Positions 49,291-57,842 of a stretch of DNA of 64,000 nt are shown in pieces; position 1 is the stretch's first letter; the number at the start of each line of letters is the position of its first letter. This DNA is from JAWPMV01 sp038527215 (GTDB lineage: Bacteria > Bacteroidota > Bacteroidia > J057), in the NCBI GenBank assembly GCA_038527215.1, contig JBCBGC010000014.1, forward strand, positions 1 through 64,000, written 5' to 3'. Under the pieces are notes generated by a model, which saw only the letters and a list, made by a program, of their open reading frames with translations, did no database searches and had not been told where the DNA came from. A program made the translations under genes and the position numbers.

Positions 49291-49506
49291 ATGCGGAAAA
49301 ACGAAAAAATCATTTCCATCTTTGTTCCCCAGAAAGAATATGATGCCGGTGCCATAGATGTTACTGAAAAACTCTATGAGGCCATTCCCAAAGACCAGAT
49401 TGAGGCGGTAAAATATATGATGCCCTCCAGTGTAGAGAAAGGCATCTACTTCAACATTGTCCTAATCAAAAAAGAGGCGGACGACGAGAAAAAAGTGGGT
49501 TTCTAG
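49291..49506 (+). CDS. Small acidic/basic protein of unknown function
   Basis: A 71-residue protein, MRKNEKIISIFVPQKEYDAG to ADDEKKVGF, with alternating charged residues and a beta-alpha-beta-like pattern; no signal peptide or helix. It lies 35 bases after the hybrid kinase on the same strand and may be the third gene of the H-NOX operon. I recognise no family. Its stop codon is shared with the convergent sialidase stop: the palindrome CTAG at 49503-49506 serves both strands. Confidence 0.55.
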   Translation: MRKNEKIISIFVPQKEYDAGAIDVTEKLYEAIPKDQIEAVKYMMPSSVEKGIYFNIVLIKKEADDEKKVGF

Positions 49507-50669
49507 GGAGCCTTAGGGGCTTTTAGGCCTACAAAGCAGATCGCTTCGTAAGGGGAATTTTCTCCGCATTCAAAGAGGCAGCCCAATCCCTGTCCGCCGA
49601 CCCTTGCCAGGGCCGAATAGGCCGAAGGGCCGGGGAAGATCGTCTGGCTATAGGGCCAGGTATTCCCTTCGTCAAAAGAATATTTGATCATGAGGTTTTC
49701 CCGACGGAGACTGGCAGGGTTAGCAAAAACCACCAAGCCGGGATGTAGGCTATCCGCCCAGGTGTACCGCAGCAAACTGGCCTGACAGACGGGTTCGATT
49801 AGGCTCACCATATCAGCGGGTTGACTCCAGGTCATCCCCCCGTCTGTACTGAGGGCTTGCTGCCGGAAATTTCGTCCGCTATAGGCCCGCATATTGAGCA
49901 GGAGTCCGCCCGGCGGATCCTGGACTTCAGTAATCTGACATTCGTTTACCAAAGGAGAAACAGTACCCCCCAGTTCCCAGGTTTTTCCCCCGTCATCGCT
50001 AAAAATAATATGGCTCTTATAGCTAAGCTGCAGGCTGTCGGGGAGGACGCTGTCCACGCTATGGTCGCAGGGCACAATCAGACGTCCGGCATGAGGCCCC
50101 TTTTGGACTTGAATGCCAATGCCTGGTCCAGTCGCATACCAGCGCCAGCTGCTGTCTTTTACTGAGGCGGTGATTTCCCGAGGCGAGGACCAGCTATGGC
50201 CATCATCTTCACTGAAAAGGTAGTACACCCTGCGCCCTGCCTCGCTTTGACCCAACATGATTTCTCTTTCCGAATCGCTTCCCAGGTTGGTGGTACACAA
50301 AAGATGCAGCATCTGCCGTTCTTCATCCCGGATGATGCAGGGATTGCCTACTACATGTTGTCCATCATCCCAAATAAGCTGTAGGGAACTCCAATTGCTC
50401 CCTCCATCGCCAGAGCGTTTCATGACCAGGTCGATATCTCCTGTATCTCCCTGTCCTTCTTTTCGACCTTCACAAATGGCCAGCAAACTTCCGGAAAAAC
50501 TTTCAACCATGGCCGGAATCCGAAAGGTATGGTATCCCGCTTCCCCTGCTTCAAAAACAGTAGACCGCACCACCTCCTCCCAGGGTTGGAAGGCGGGCGC
50601 TTCAGCCCCGGAGGAACAACCCAGTGCCCCCACTAATAGGCTAAGCCATATGCCCATCCCCAGCCTCAT
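49503..50669 (-). CDS. Exo-alpha-sialidase (BNR-repeat neuraminidase), lipoprotein
   Basis: A 388-residue GH33-type sialidase. The signal peptide has a weak lipobox (GALGC18). F49-R50-I51-P52 in YHTFRIPAM is the sialidase FRIP motif carrying the first catalytic Arg. At least four Asp-boxes are visible: SGDGGSNWSS, SEDDGHSWSS, SDDGGKTWEL and STDGGMTWSQ. It releases terminal sialic acid from glycans, probably at the surface. It is divergent from a GH92 mannosidase gene across 301 bases. No sialate lyase or transporter gene is in the window, so the freed sugar may not be eaten. Confidence 0.9.
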   Translation of the reverse strand: MRLGMGIWLSLLVGALGCSSGAEAPAFQPWEEVVRSTVFEAGEAGYHTFRIPAMVESFSGSLLAICEGRKEGQGDTGDIDLVMKRSGDGGSNWSSLQLIWDDGQHVVGNPCIIRDEERQMLHLLCTTNLGSDSEREIMLGQSEAGRRVYYLFSEDDGHSWSSPREITASVKDSSWRWYATGPGIGIQVQKGPHAGRLIVPCDHSVDSVLPDSLQLSYKSHIIFSDDGGKTWELGGTVSPLVNECQITEVQDPPGGLLLNMRAYSGRNFRQQALSTDGGMTWSQPADMVSLIEPVCQASLLRYTWADSLHPGLVVFANPASLRRENLMIKYSFDEGNTWPYSQTIFPGPSAYSALARVGGQGLGCLFECGENSPYEAICFVGLKAPKAP

Positions 50670-50970
50670 GTATGTGTTAGTTCAGACGATTTCACTGCCG
50701 CAAAATTAAATCTTTCGGGGAATTAATCACGGATTTTACCCATCTCTACGCAAATTTGCTCCTTTCACCCGTACTTTATTCCCGTTATCGAAAAATGGCA
50801 TTTATCTTGAACGGTAGTTGAAAGTATCGCCAGACTAAGCGAATTCATACAGCCTAAGAAAATTGCCCCGCCCCAGGAGGTTTCCCGCTCCTGCTTTTAA
50901 GACAGTCAAGCTGCCTGCCTGATCAGTAGCAGGTAGGTAAAAGCGTGGATATCGAGAAACCAACAACCCG
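50670..50970. other. 301-bp divergent region between sialidase and GH92 genes
   Basis: It holds a -7-like box for the sialidase gene (below) but no clear box for the GH92 gene. A perfect 8-base palindrome-like GCAAATTTGC lies near 50752-50761. No gene is seen. Confidence 0.5.
50701..50708 (-). promoter_or_regulatory. Predicted -7 box of the sialidase gene
   Basis: Minus-strand TAATTTTG followed by C matches the TAnnTTTGC consensus, 32 bases before the ATG at 50669. A good -33 element was not found. Confidence 0.4.
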
Positions 50971-53277
50971 ATGCGAAACCTCCTGTTTCTGGTATTACTA
51001 ATAGGTGTAGGTGCCGCCTGTGAACCTCCTCTGGAACCAGCGTCCATTTCCTATTTTCCTTTTGTTGATCCCTTCATCGGTACAGCCCCTAGTACTACGC
51101 CTTCTGCCTTGCGGCATAGCGAAGCGCAGTCAGAACTACGGGGCCAGGTAGTGCCCACGGCAGGGGTGCCTTTTGGCATGACCCAATGGACGCCCCAAAC
51201 CCGGGCTTCGGAGCAAAAGTGCATAGCTCCCTATTACTATATGGACAGTAGCTTTCAGGGGATCAGAGGGAGCCATTGGATGAGTGGCAGTTGTACCCAG
51301 GACTATGGGAGCATAACTTTGATGATAAGCCGCAGCCTGGAAACTGAGCCAGAAAGCTGGGCCGTTCCCTTTTCTCATGCGCAGGAAAAAAGCACGCCTG
51401 CTACGTATGAACTCACCCTACCTTATGTGAAATTGGCCATGACGGGCAGCTGTCGCGCGGGGGTGCTGCGCGCTACCTTCACCCAGGCGGACACCATTTA
51501 CTGCTTGCTTACGCCCAACAGTGATGAAGGCGAGGGCGCGGTCTTGATAGACGAAAAGGCAGGCGAGATATACCTGAGAAACCCGGTCCATCGGATTTAT
51601 CAGGGGTGGGACGAGCCCGCAGGATTCAGCGGACATTTTGTAGTCAGTATAGAAATGGAGAAAGGCGGCTATGGCAGTTGGCAGGGACAGCGCATTTATC
51701 AGGGAGAAAACGCAGTAGAAGGCAAAGGGCAACGGGTAGGTGCCTATGTGCGCAAGGTGGTCAAAGCAGGAGAGGTCTGGGAAATCCGCATAGGTAGCTC
51801 CTTTACCGATGAAACCCATGCCCGACAAAATATGGTCCGCGAACTTAGTCAAAAAGACTTTGCAGAAGTCGCCACCCTCGCCCAGGTACAGTGGGAAGAG
51901 AGTTTGGGCAAGGTAGAGGTCATTCAGGGAAAACCGGAAGACATGGAGCTTTTTTACACTTGTCTTTACCGGACCTGCTTACTACCCAGGGTATACAGCG
52001 ATGTGGACGGAAGCTATCCTGCTTTTGGCGGGTCTGGTCGCATTCACCGAGCCGAAGGCTTCACCTACTATGGCGATTTTAGTTTGTGGGATACCTACCG
52101 GGCCCAGCATCCCTTGCTGAATTTATTGCAGCCCGAACGAGCCGAGGATATGGTGCGCTCCCTGTGTATCAAGGCCTCTGAAGGCGGTTGGTTGCCTATT
52201 TTTCCCGCCTGGAATCAATATACCTCAGCCATGATTGGGGATCACGCAGTTTCGGTGCTAGCCGATGCCTATGTCAAAGGCATTTGGTCAGAAGGCATCG
52301 CCCGGAATTATCATTATCTATGGCAAAATGCCATGGAAAGCCCGGAGACCCGGCAGGAATACCTAGACGGAAAGGGCCGCAGAGCCCTTCAGAGCTATCT
52401 CTCTCTCGGCTATATTCCTTTAGATGATCCTGTCAAAGAATCCTTCCATAAAGCAGAGCAAGTCAGTCGCACCCTCGAATACGCGTATGATGATTTTGCC
52501 TTAAGCCAGATCGCCCGCGGAATCGGAAAAAGAAAGGATTTTGAACGATTCAAACTCCGGGGCCTGAATTATCAGCATGTGTTTGATCCTCGGGTGGGAT
52601 TTGTCAGAGGGAAGTATAAGAACGGCCGCTGGACCCAGGATTTTGATCCAACTGAGAAGGCCGAATACATTACCGAAGGCAACGCCTGGCAATATACCTG
52701 GTATGTGCCCCATGATCCTTACGGTTTGATAGACCTGATGGGTGGGCAGCAGGCCTTTGGCCAGAAACTCGATGCCCTGTTTGAACAGGAACAGTACTGG
52801 CATGGCAATGAACCCGGGCATCAAATTCCTTATTTATACCCTTATGCTCAACAGGCCTGGAAGACGCAACGCGATGTCAGCCGTATTCGGGCGGAGGAGT
52901 ACGGTAACGGCCCTGGCGGCCTGACCGGGAATGAGGACGCCGGCCAAATGTGCGCCTGGTACGTGTTTTCTGCCCTGGGCTTTTATCCCGTATGTCCCGG
53001 AACCCCTTATTATGTGCTGGGCAGTCCTGCATTTGGAGAAGTCATCCTGCATATGCCGGAAGGCAAATCCGTCCATTGGACCAACTATCTGCAAAGCGAG
53101 GAGAACATCTATATCGAATCCGCCCGGCGCAATGGCAAACCCTTCGAACGATCCTGGATTTCTCACCAGGAGTTGAAGCAAGGCGGGAATTGGGAGTTGA
53201 TCATGCAAAAAGCGCCGCAAAAAAACTGGCCCAGAGGCCCGTTGAGCACCCCGCCCGATTTGTACGCTGACTTCTAA
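50971..53277 (+). CDS. GH92 family alpha-mannosidase, lipoprotein
   Basis: A 768-residue exported glycosidase; the signal peptide ends in a lipobox-like GAAC17. GH92 hallmarks: VDPFIGTAPS at the N-terminus, GTxPFGMTQWTP-like PTAGVPFGMTQWTPQT, the GSHWMSGS segment, YGDFSLWDTYRAQHPL, EGNAWQYTWYVPHDPYGLID, and GNEDAGQMCAWYVFSALGF with the catalytic acidic residues, then GTPYYVLGSPAF. Family members are calcium-dependent exo-alpha-mannosidases acting on high-mannose N-glycans or phospho-mannose. It probably acts with the divergent sialidase on glycoproteins. Confidence 0.92.
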   Translation: MRNLLFLVLLIGVGAACEPPLEPASISYFPFVDPFIGTAPSTTPSALRHSEAQSELRGQVVPTAGVPFGMTQWTPQTRASEQKCIAPYYYMDSSFQGIRGSHWMSGSCTQDYGSITLMISRSLETEPESWAVPFSHAQEKSTPATYELTLPYVKLAMTGSCRAGVLRATFTQADTIYCLLTPNSDEGEGAVLIDEKAGEIYLRNPVHRIYQGWDEPAGFSGHFVVSIEMEKGGYGSWQGQRIYQGENAVEGKGQRVGAYVRKVVKAGEVWEIRIGSSFTDETHARQNMVRELSQKDFAEVATLAQVQWEESLGKVEVIQGKPEDMELFYTCLYRTCLLPRVYSDVDGSYPAFGGSGRIHRAEGFTYYGDFSLWDTYRAQHPLLNLLQPERAEDMVRSLCIKASEGGWLPIFPAWNQYTSAMIGDHAVSVLADAYVKGIWSEGIARNYHYLWQNAMESPETRQEYLDGKGRRALQSYLSLGYIPLDDPVKESFHKAEQVSRTLEYAYDDFALSQIARGIGKRKDFERFKLRGLNYQHVFDPRVGFVRGKYKNGRWTQDFDPTEKAEYITEGNAWQYTWYVPHDPYGLIDLMGGQQAFGQKLDALFEQEQYWHGNEPGHQIPYLYPYAQQAWKTQRDVSRIRAEEYGNGPGGLTGNEDAGQMCAWYVFSALGFYPVCPGTPYYVLGSPAFGEVILHMPEGKSVHWTNYLQSEENIYIESARRNGKPFERSWISHQELKQGGNWELIMQKAPQKNWPRGPLSTPPDLYADF

Positions 53278-53529
53278 TCCAGCCATGGGTACCAAAAGCC
53301 GCCCATCCTGCCCTGTGGTTTTTTCCCAATAGGGGGAGAATCTTTAGGGAATTTTACCAATCCGGACTGGAACTGCTGCGGATTTATCCCAAAAATATCT
53401 CGGAAAACCGGTAGAAAATCTCAATACGGGAATTTTGCTAGGTAATGCATCCCCATCAGCTTAAAGCCTTTTCTCTATGCGGAAGGCCTGGGCTAGCTTG
53501 CTGCTGTTTCACTCATTAAGCTCAAGCTC

Positions 53530-54045
53530 ATGAAAGCTATTATTTGTCTCCTTTTGTGGTTTTGTTTCGTGGATGTTGCTTCTCTTCATGCAGGGGAGAA
53601 CGCCTCTCAGCCCTTACCGACTTTCCCGGCTACTTACGGACAGGAGAGTCAGGCTATGAAGCAGGCTACCCGGAAACGTGTGAAGCTTTTCTGGAAAAAA
53701 ATAGTCTCTCCGACCGGTGATCTGGAAAGAAATGTCCGGAACCTCAAATGGGCGGGCAGGCTGGTTTTCGGCGGCTTGCTCTCAATTCCTGCGATCATTT
53801 GGGTTGGAACCACTTCCACTTTTTTTGCGGGTCTGATGCCCGCAATAGGGCTCATGGTTTTGATCACCATGGTTTTCGCTGGCATTGTGGGCCTGATAGC
53901 CAGAAGTAAACTCCCCAAAACATCCGAATACCGGAAATGGCGCTTCCTCGGTCTGGCCAGCTTTGTTACGGCTACAGCTGTTTTGACCACAGGCGTTACC
54001 CTGATGACCAGATGGATCATTGAATGGTTCAACAGCTTCGGTTGA
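53530..54045 (+). CDS. Small membrane protein, tandem paralogue 1
   Basis: A 171-residue protein of no family I recognise. Layout: signal peptide (MKAIICLLLWFCFVDVASLHAG), polar linker, a basic amphipathic stretch (RKRVKLFWKKIVS at ~47-60), two hydrophobic segments (~75-95 and ~97-120), a charged IARSKLPKTSEYRKW hinge, and a final hydrophobic segment. The same order is found in the next two genes, with AG(E/Q) right at the signal-peptide end in all three. It is the first gene of a four-gene run ending in a TonB-dependent receptor; the gap to the next start is 46 bases. Confidence 0.75.
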   Translation: MKAIICLLLWFCFVDVASLHAGENASQPLPTFPATYGQESQAMKQATRKRVKLFWKKIVSPTGDLERNVRNLKWAGRLVFGGLLSIPAIIWVGTTSTFFAGLMPAIGLMVLITMVFAGIVGLIARSKLPKTSEYRKWRFLGLASFVTATAVLTTGVTLMTRWIIEWFNSFG

Positions 54046-54091
54046 TCCGCCACCTCCTTCGACCCTTTTCTCCACCTCTAATCCTGAAAAA

Positions 54092-54562
54092 ATGAAACCC
54101 ACCATTATCCTCAGCCTAAGTTTTATGATCCTTATCGGTTCTCCTCTATACGCTGGACAAAACGCTGCTGCTATCTCTGAACAGGGTATAGTGGCACAGG
54201 AAAAAGCCTCCGGAAATTTTTCTCTGAAGCACATCCGGAAATCCTTGAAAGCCTGGAAAAAAAGCCAGAAGGCCAGAGGTGATGCTGATGAGCCATTGAA
54301 AAAACGGGCCGTGTGGAGTCTGGTCCTCGTACTGGGAGGGTTGGCCCTGGTATTTGTCCCTGGAATCAATACTGTGGGAGCCATTGCCTTCCTGGCCGGC
54401 GGCGTGCTAGGTCTGGTAACTCGCTCCAAACTGCGAGGTAAACCGCATTTGAAAAAATGGTACCGCATGGCGACCGCCTCGGCTATTATTTCGGGTCTGG
54501 GGATGCTGGCCGTGATCGTAGCCCTGGGAGGCCTGTTTATTGAATTGGTCCGATACGCCTGA
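54092..54562 (+). CDS. Small membrane protein, tandem paralogue 2
   Basis: A 156-residue protein from ATG 54092 (MKPTIILSLSFMILIGSPLY, ending AGQ); the frame is open upstream to a TTG inside the previous gene. A basic stretch (LKAWKKSQKARGD) precedes two hydrophobic segments around LVFVPGINTVGAIAFLAGG, the hinge VTRSKLRGKPHLKKWYR, and a last hydrophobic segment. It is most similar to paralogue 3 (FVPGINTVG versus FIPYTNLFG; GKPHLKKW versus DKPQLKDS). Function unknown. Confidence 0.75.
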   Translation: MKPTIILSLSFMILIGSPLYAGQNAAAISEQGIVAQEKASGNFSLKHIRKSLKAWKKSQKARGDADEPLKKRAVWSLVLVLGGLALVFVPGINTVGAIAFLAGGVLGLVTRSKLRGKPHLKKWYRMATASAIISGLGMLAVIVALGGLFIELVRYA

Positions 54563-54633
54563 GTCAGTCTGGGGACTTCACCCCATCCAACATCACTGTA
54601 TAGCACAACACAATACTTTTACTTTATATCCAC

Positions 54634-55101
54634 ATGAAAACCATTCAATGTTTATTCCTAATCTGTTTCCTGGGCTGGAGTGCTCCGGCCGAAGCAGGTC
54701 AAGCACCCGAAGAAAAAGCACTATCCGCACCGGTAGCTCGATCCATTTCCCAGCCCGATGCCAAGCCCAAAACCTTTAAACGGAAACTGGTTCGGGTATG
54801 GAAAAAGCTGGTTGGCGATACCGAAGACCAAGAATTGAGGGCAGGCGCAAAATTGAGTTTTGGCCTGCTGATCGCCGGGATATTAATGCTCTTCATCCCT
54901 TACACCAACTTGTTTGGTTTGCTGATGCTGCTGACCAGTGGGATAATGGGCTTTTTTCTACGGCGAAGAATGAAAGACAAGCCCCAATTGAAGGATTCAC
55001 GGACCCTGGCCTCCATTTCTGCCTTTGGCGGGCTGGGCCTATTCCTGGGGTTTGCAGGCATCCTCTACTATTTGTTAGCGCTTCGGTTGGGCTTCGGGTA
55101 A
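54634..55101 (+). CDS. Small membrane protein, tandem paralogue 3
   Basis: A 155-residue protein with signal peptide MKTIQCLFLICFLGWSAPAE ending AGQ, a polar linker, basic stretch FKRKLVRVWKKLVGD, two hydrophobic segments, hinge FLRRRMKDKPQLKDSR, and a final hydrophobic segment. It lacks the RSKL of the other two, having RRRM. It is 49 bases upstream of the TonB-dependent receptor gene and probably in the same transcript. Function unknown. Confidence 0.75.
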   Translation: MKTIQCLFLICFLGWSAPAEAGQAPEEKALSAPVARSISQPDAKPKTFKRKLVRVWKKLVGDTEDQELRAGAKLSFGLLIAGILMLFIPYTNLFGLLMLLTSGIMGFFLRRRMKDKPQLKDSRTLASISAFGGLGLFLGFAGILYYLLALRLGFG

Positions 55102-55150
55102 AGACGGATCAACCGCTCTCTACATCTAACACACGCAAACAGTATAGAAC

Positions 55151-57556
55151 ATGAAACATCTCATTTTACTTCTCACCTTGATGCTCAGCCTGGGACAAAG
55201 CTATGCCCAGGAACTGACCCAGACCATTAAAGGCCGGGTCGTGAGTGCCCAGACGCTACAGCCGATTGAAGGGGCCACGGTAGTGGTCATGGATTTGCAA
55301 CCCGTACGTGGTGCCTACACGGACTCAACCGGCAGCTATCGCATCGAAAATGTACCAGTCGGAAGGAGAGCCATCGAAGTCAGGATGGCAGGCTTTGAAT
55401 CCTTTAACTCTAATAGTTTGATCCTTAATTCTTCAAAGGAGCTTACAATTGATGCAAAACTTAACGAGAGATTTCTCGAAACGGCGCTCATCTTTCCGGA
55501 TCCCAATCCCAATAAACCCCTAGCTCCTGGTAGTTATACAGGGTTCAGTTTTAGTGCTGAGGAAGCCCAACGCTTTGTCGGTGCCGTAAATGATCCCAGC
55601 CGAATGGCCCAGAATGTTTCGGGTGTCCAGGCTCCTCAGGACAATAATAGCGATATCGTAATCAGAGGGAATTCTCCTATCGGTCTGCTGTGGCGGTTAG
55701 AGGGGGTCGACATTCCTAATCCAAATCATTTTGCCCGAAAAGGATCGAGCGGCGGCGGAATAAGTGTGTTTTCTGCCCAGTTAATCGGAAACTCTGATTT
55801 TTCTGCCGGAGCATTTGCGGCTGAATATGGGAATGCTTTTTCCGGCGTATTCGATATGAAATTTCGAAGAGGCGATAAGGACCAGCACAAGCGACGCTTC
55901 AAATTTGGATTGTTGGGAACCGACCTGGCCCTGGAAGGCCCGATCAAAAACGGCCAAAGCTCCTACTTGGTCAACTATCGGTATTCTACCCTGGGCATTC
56001 TTAATGATCTCGGCTTCCGACTGGTGGGGGAGCGAATTGACAATAATTTCCAGGATTTGTCTTTTAACATTTTCCTACCCTCCAAAGACCTACGTACCAC
56101 CATTACCCTTTTTGGAATTGGCGGTCTGAGCGAAGAGCTCTGGGATCCGGTAGCCGATTCCCTTAATTGGAGTCGTCCCTATCGGACTACCAGGGACTAT
56201 CTGACCCGGATGGGAGCAACTGGAATTACGTATACGCGCCTTTTAGACGACAAATCATTTATCAAGGCAGTGGTGGCGGTGTCTGGAAACCAGGTAATTG
56301 ATAATGATGATACCCTGGACATCCGCGAGGTACTCCTTCATCCTGATCCTGATACTCTGGAATATGTTCAGGATTGGACAGGACTTGGAGAAGCCCGTTA
56401 TAAGACCGAAGATTACCAAACCAGCAGGATTTCTTCTCATGTTTCTTATAATCGACAGTTTGGGAAACTGGATAGAAATTCCCTCAAAGTGGGTGTCTTG
56501 GCTACCCATATGCGCTTCAACTTTTTCCATGAAGAGAGGGTCGCTAATTCAGATGGCTTTGAAACCATCGTAAAAGGTGAAGGTGCCACCAACTTGCTTC
56601 AAGGCTACGTTCGCACCCTTGTCAAATTAAACAAACGGCTGGAAATGAACGCCGGACTGCATAGCATGTTTCTCACCTTGAATAATACCTATAGCCTGGA
56701 ACCTCGTCTTTCTTTCAATCTTCAGGTAGATTCCAGTCGGCGATTTGTCTTCGCCTACGGACTTCATGGCAAGGTCCTACCGTTGGGCTCTTATTTCACC
56801 GAAGTGATTTCTACCGATGGTTCCATTACCCAGCCTAATCTTGACCTGGAGATGATCAAAGCTCATCACCTGGTCCTGGCTTACGAAAAAATATTTGATA
56901 ATAATCTGAGGTTTAACCTTGAAGGTTACTACCAGCACCTATTTGATGTACCCGTTACGCCGAACGCCAATCCTACCGATTATTTTATCCTCAACGAAAG
57001 AGACGGCTATGCTGATCGTGCCTTGGTGAGCGAAGGAACAGGGCGAAATATCGGTTTGGACCTGACTTTGCAAAAGTTCTTCCGGGGAGGCCTGTACTAT
57101 ATGCTGACGGGGTCGATTTATCAGAGCACCTACACTGCATCCGATGGCAATACCTACAGCACCCGCTATGACAGTCGCTACAATACCAACCTGATGGGCG
57201 GCAAGGAATGGACCCTGAAAAAAGGAGGCGTGTTCCAACTGGGTGGACGAGTGGTCCTCAATGGGGGACTCAAGTATACCCCGGGTGATGAAGCGCTTTC
57301 TCAGAAGGCAGGCAAGTTTGTAGCCCTGCAGGGAGCCGCCTACACCGAGAATCTGGGGACCTATTTCCGCATTGATTCCCGGATCGCTTACCGGAAAGAT
57401 TTGAAAAAATCGGCCTATATCATCTCCCTTGATGTACAGAACGTAACCAACCGCTTCAACCCTCGGGATCAGATTTATGATCCGGGTTATAACCGGCTGC
57501 AAATCCGGGAACAAAGTGGATTGACCCCCGTCCTGGCCTTCCAGATAGACTTCTAA
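55151..57556 (+). CDS. TonB-dependent receptor (CarboxypepD-reg type), paralogue 2
   Basis: Outer-membrane receptor of 801 residues with signal peptide MKHLILLLTLMLSLGQSYAQ, a CarboxypepD_reg-like domain (~22-110, KGRVVSAQTLQPIEGATVVV), a plug (~130-255, with IVIRGNSPIGLLWRLEGVDI) and a beta-barrel ending VLAFQIDF. It resembles the receptor at 40015 over the plug and early barrel (for example GNSP.GL..R.EG.DIPNP.HFAR.GSSGG). There is no SusD partner. It follows three small membrane-protein genes in one run, suggesting they help assemble, energise or feed it. Confidence 0.9.
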   Translation: MKHLILLLTLMLSLGQSYAQELTQTIKGRVVSAQTLQPIEGATVVVMDLQPVRGAYTDSTGSYRIENVPVGRRAIEVRMAGFESFNSNSLILNSSKELTIDAKLNERFLETALIFPDPNPNKPLAPGSYTGFSFSAEEAQRFVGAVNDPSRMAQNVSGVQAPQDNNSDIVIRGNSPIGLLWRLEGVDIPNPNHFARKGSSGGGISVFSAQLIGNSDFSAGAFAAEYGNAFSGVFDMKFRRGDKDQHKRRFKFGLLGTDLALEGPIKNGQSSYLVNYRYSTLGILNDLGFRLVGERIDNNFQDLSFNIFLPSKDLRTTITLFGIGGLSEELWDPVADSLNWSRPYRTTRDYLTRMGATGITYTRLLDDKSFIKAVVAVSGNQVIDNDDTLDIREVLLHPDPDTLEYVQDWTGLGEARYKTEDYQTSRISSHVSYNRQFGKLDRNSLKVGVLATHMRFNFFHEERVANSDGFETIVKGEGATNLLQGYVRTLVKLNKRLEMNAGLHSMFLTLNNTYSLEPRLSFNLQVDSSRRFVFAYGLHGKVLPLGSYFTEVISTDGSITQPNLDLEMIKAHHLVLAYEKIFDNNLRFNLEGYYQHLFDVPVTPNANPTDYFILNERDGYADRALVSEGTGRNIGLDLTLQKFFRGGLYYMLTGSIYQSTYTASDGNTYSTRYDSRYNTNLMGGKEWTLKKGGVFQLGGRVVLNGGLKYTPGDEALSQKAGKFVALQGAAYTENLGTYFRIDSRIAYRKDLKKSAYIISLDVQNVTNRFNPRDQIYDPGYNRLQIREQSGLTPVLAFQIDF

Positions 57557-57577
57557 AGACCTATGTTGATGCTGACC

Positions 57578-57612
57578 AGCCGTTCTCCTGCGAGGGAGGG
57601 CGGCTTTTTTTT
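57578..57612 (+). terminator. Terminator after receptor paralogue 2
   Basis: A stem AGCCG-CTCC with GGAG-CGGCT (two wobble pairs, loop TGCGA) is followed by eight T, 21 bases past the stop. Confidence 0.75.
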
Positions 57613-57842
57613 ACCCGAAAAAATAAGGAGCTATCTCCCATATTGAACCTAAGATGGACTCAGGTGTAAACCCGACAAAAGGCAGAGAATCCTAGGCTGG
57701 GCAAGGGGAAAAAATCCCAAGATTGTCCTGCTCAATGAGCCAGAATCTCTGATAGTTTTTATATATTCGCCCTCTGATTATGAGAGCAGCTAAAGGTCCC
57801 CGGACCTTTGAAGACGAAGAAGTTAGGCTGACTAATAAACAC

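Noticed and set aside
49503..53277. Sialidase/GH92 as a polysaccharide utilisation locus
   Set aside because: No SusC/SusD pair or hybrid regulator of the locus; the nearby receptors lack the SusC signature.
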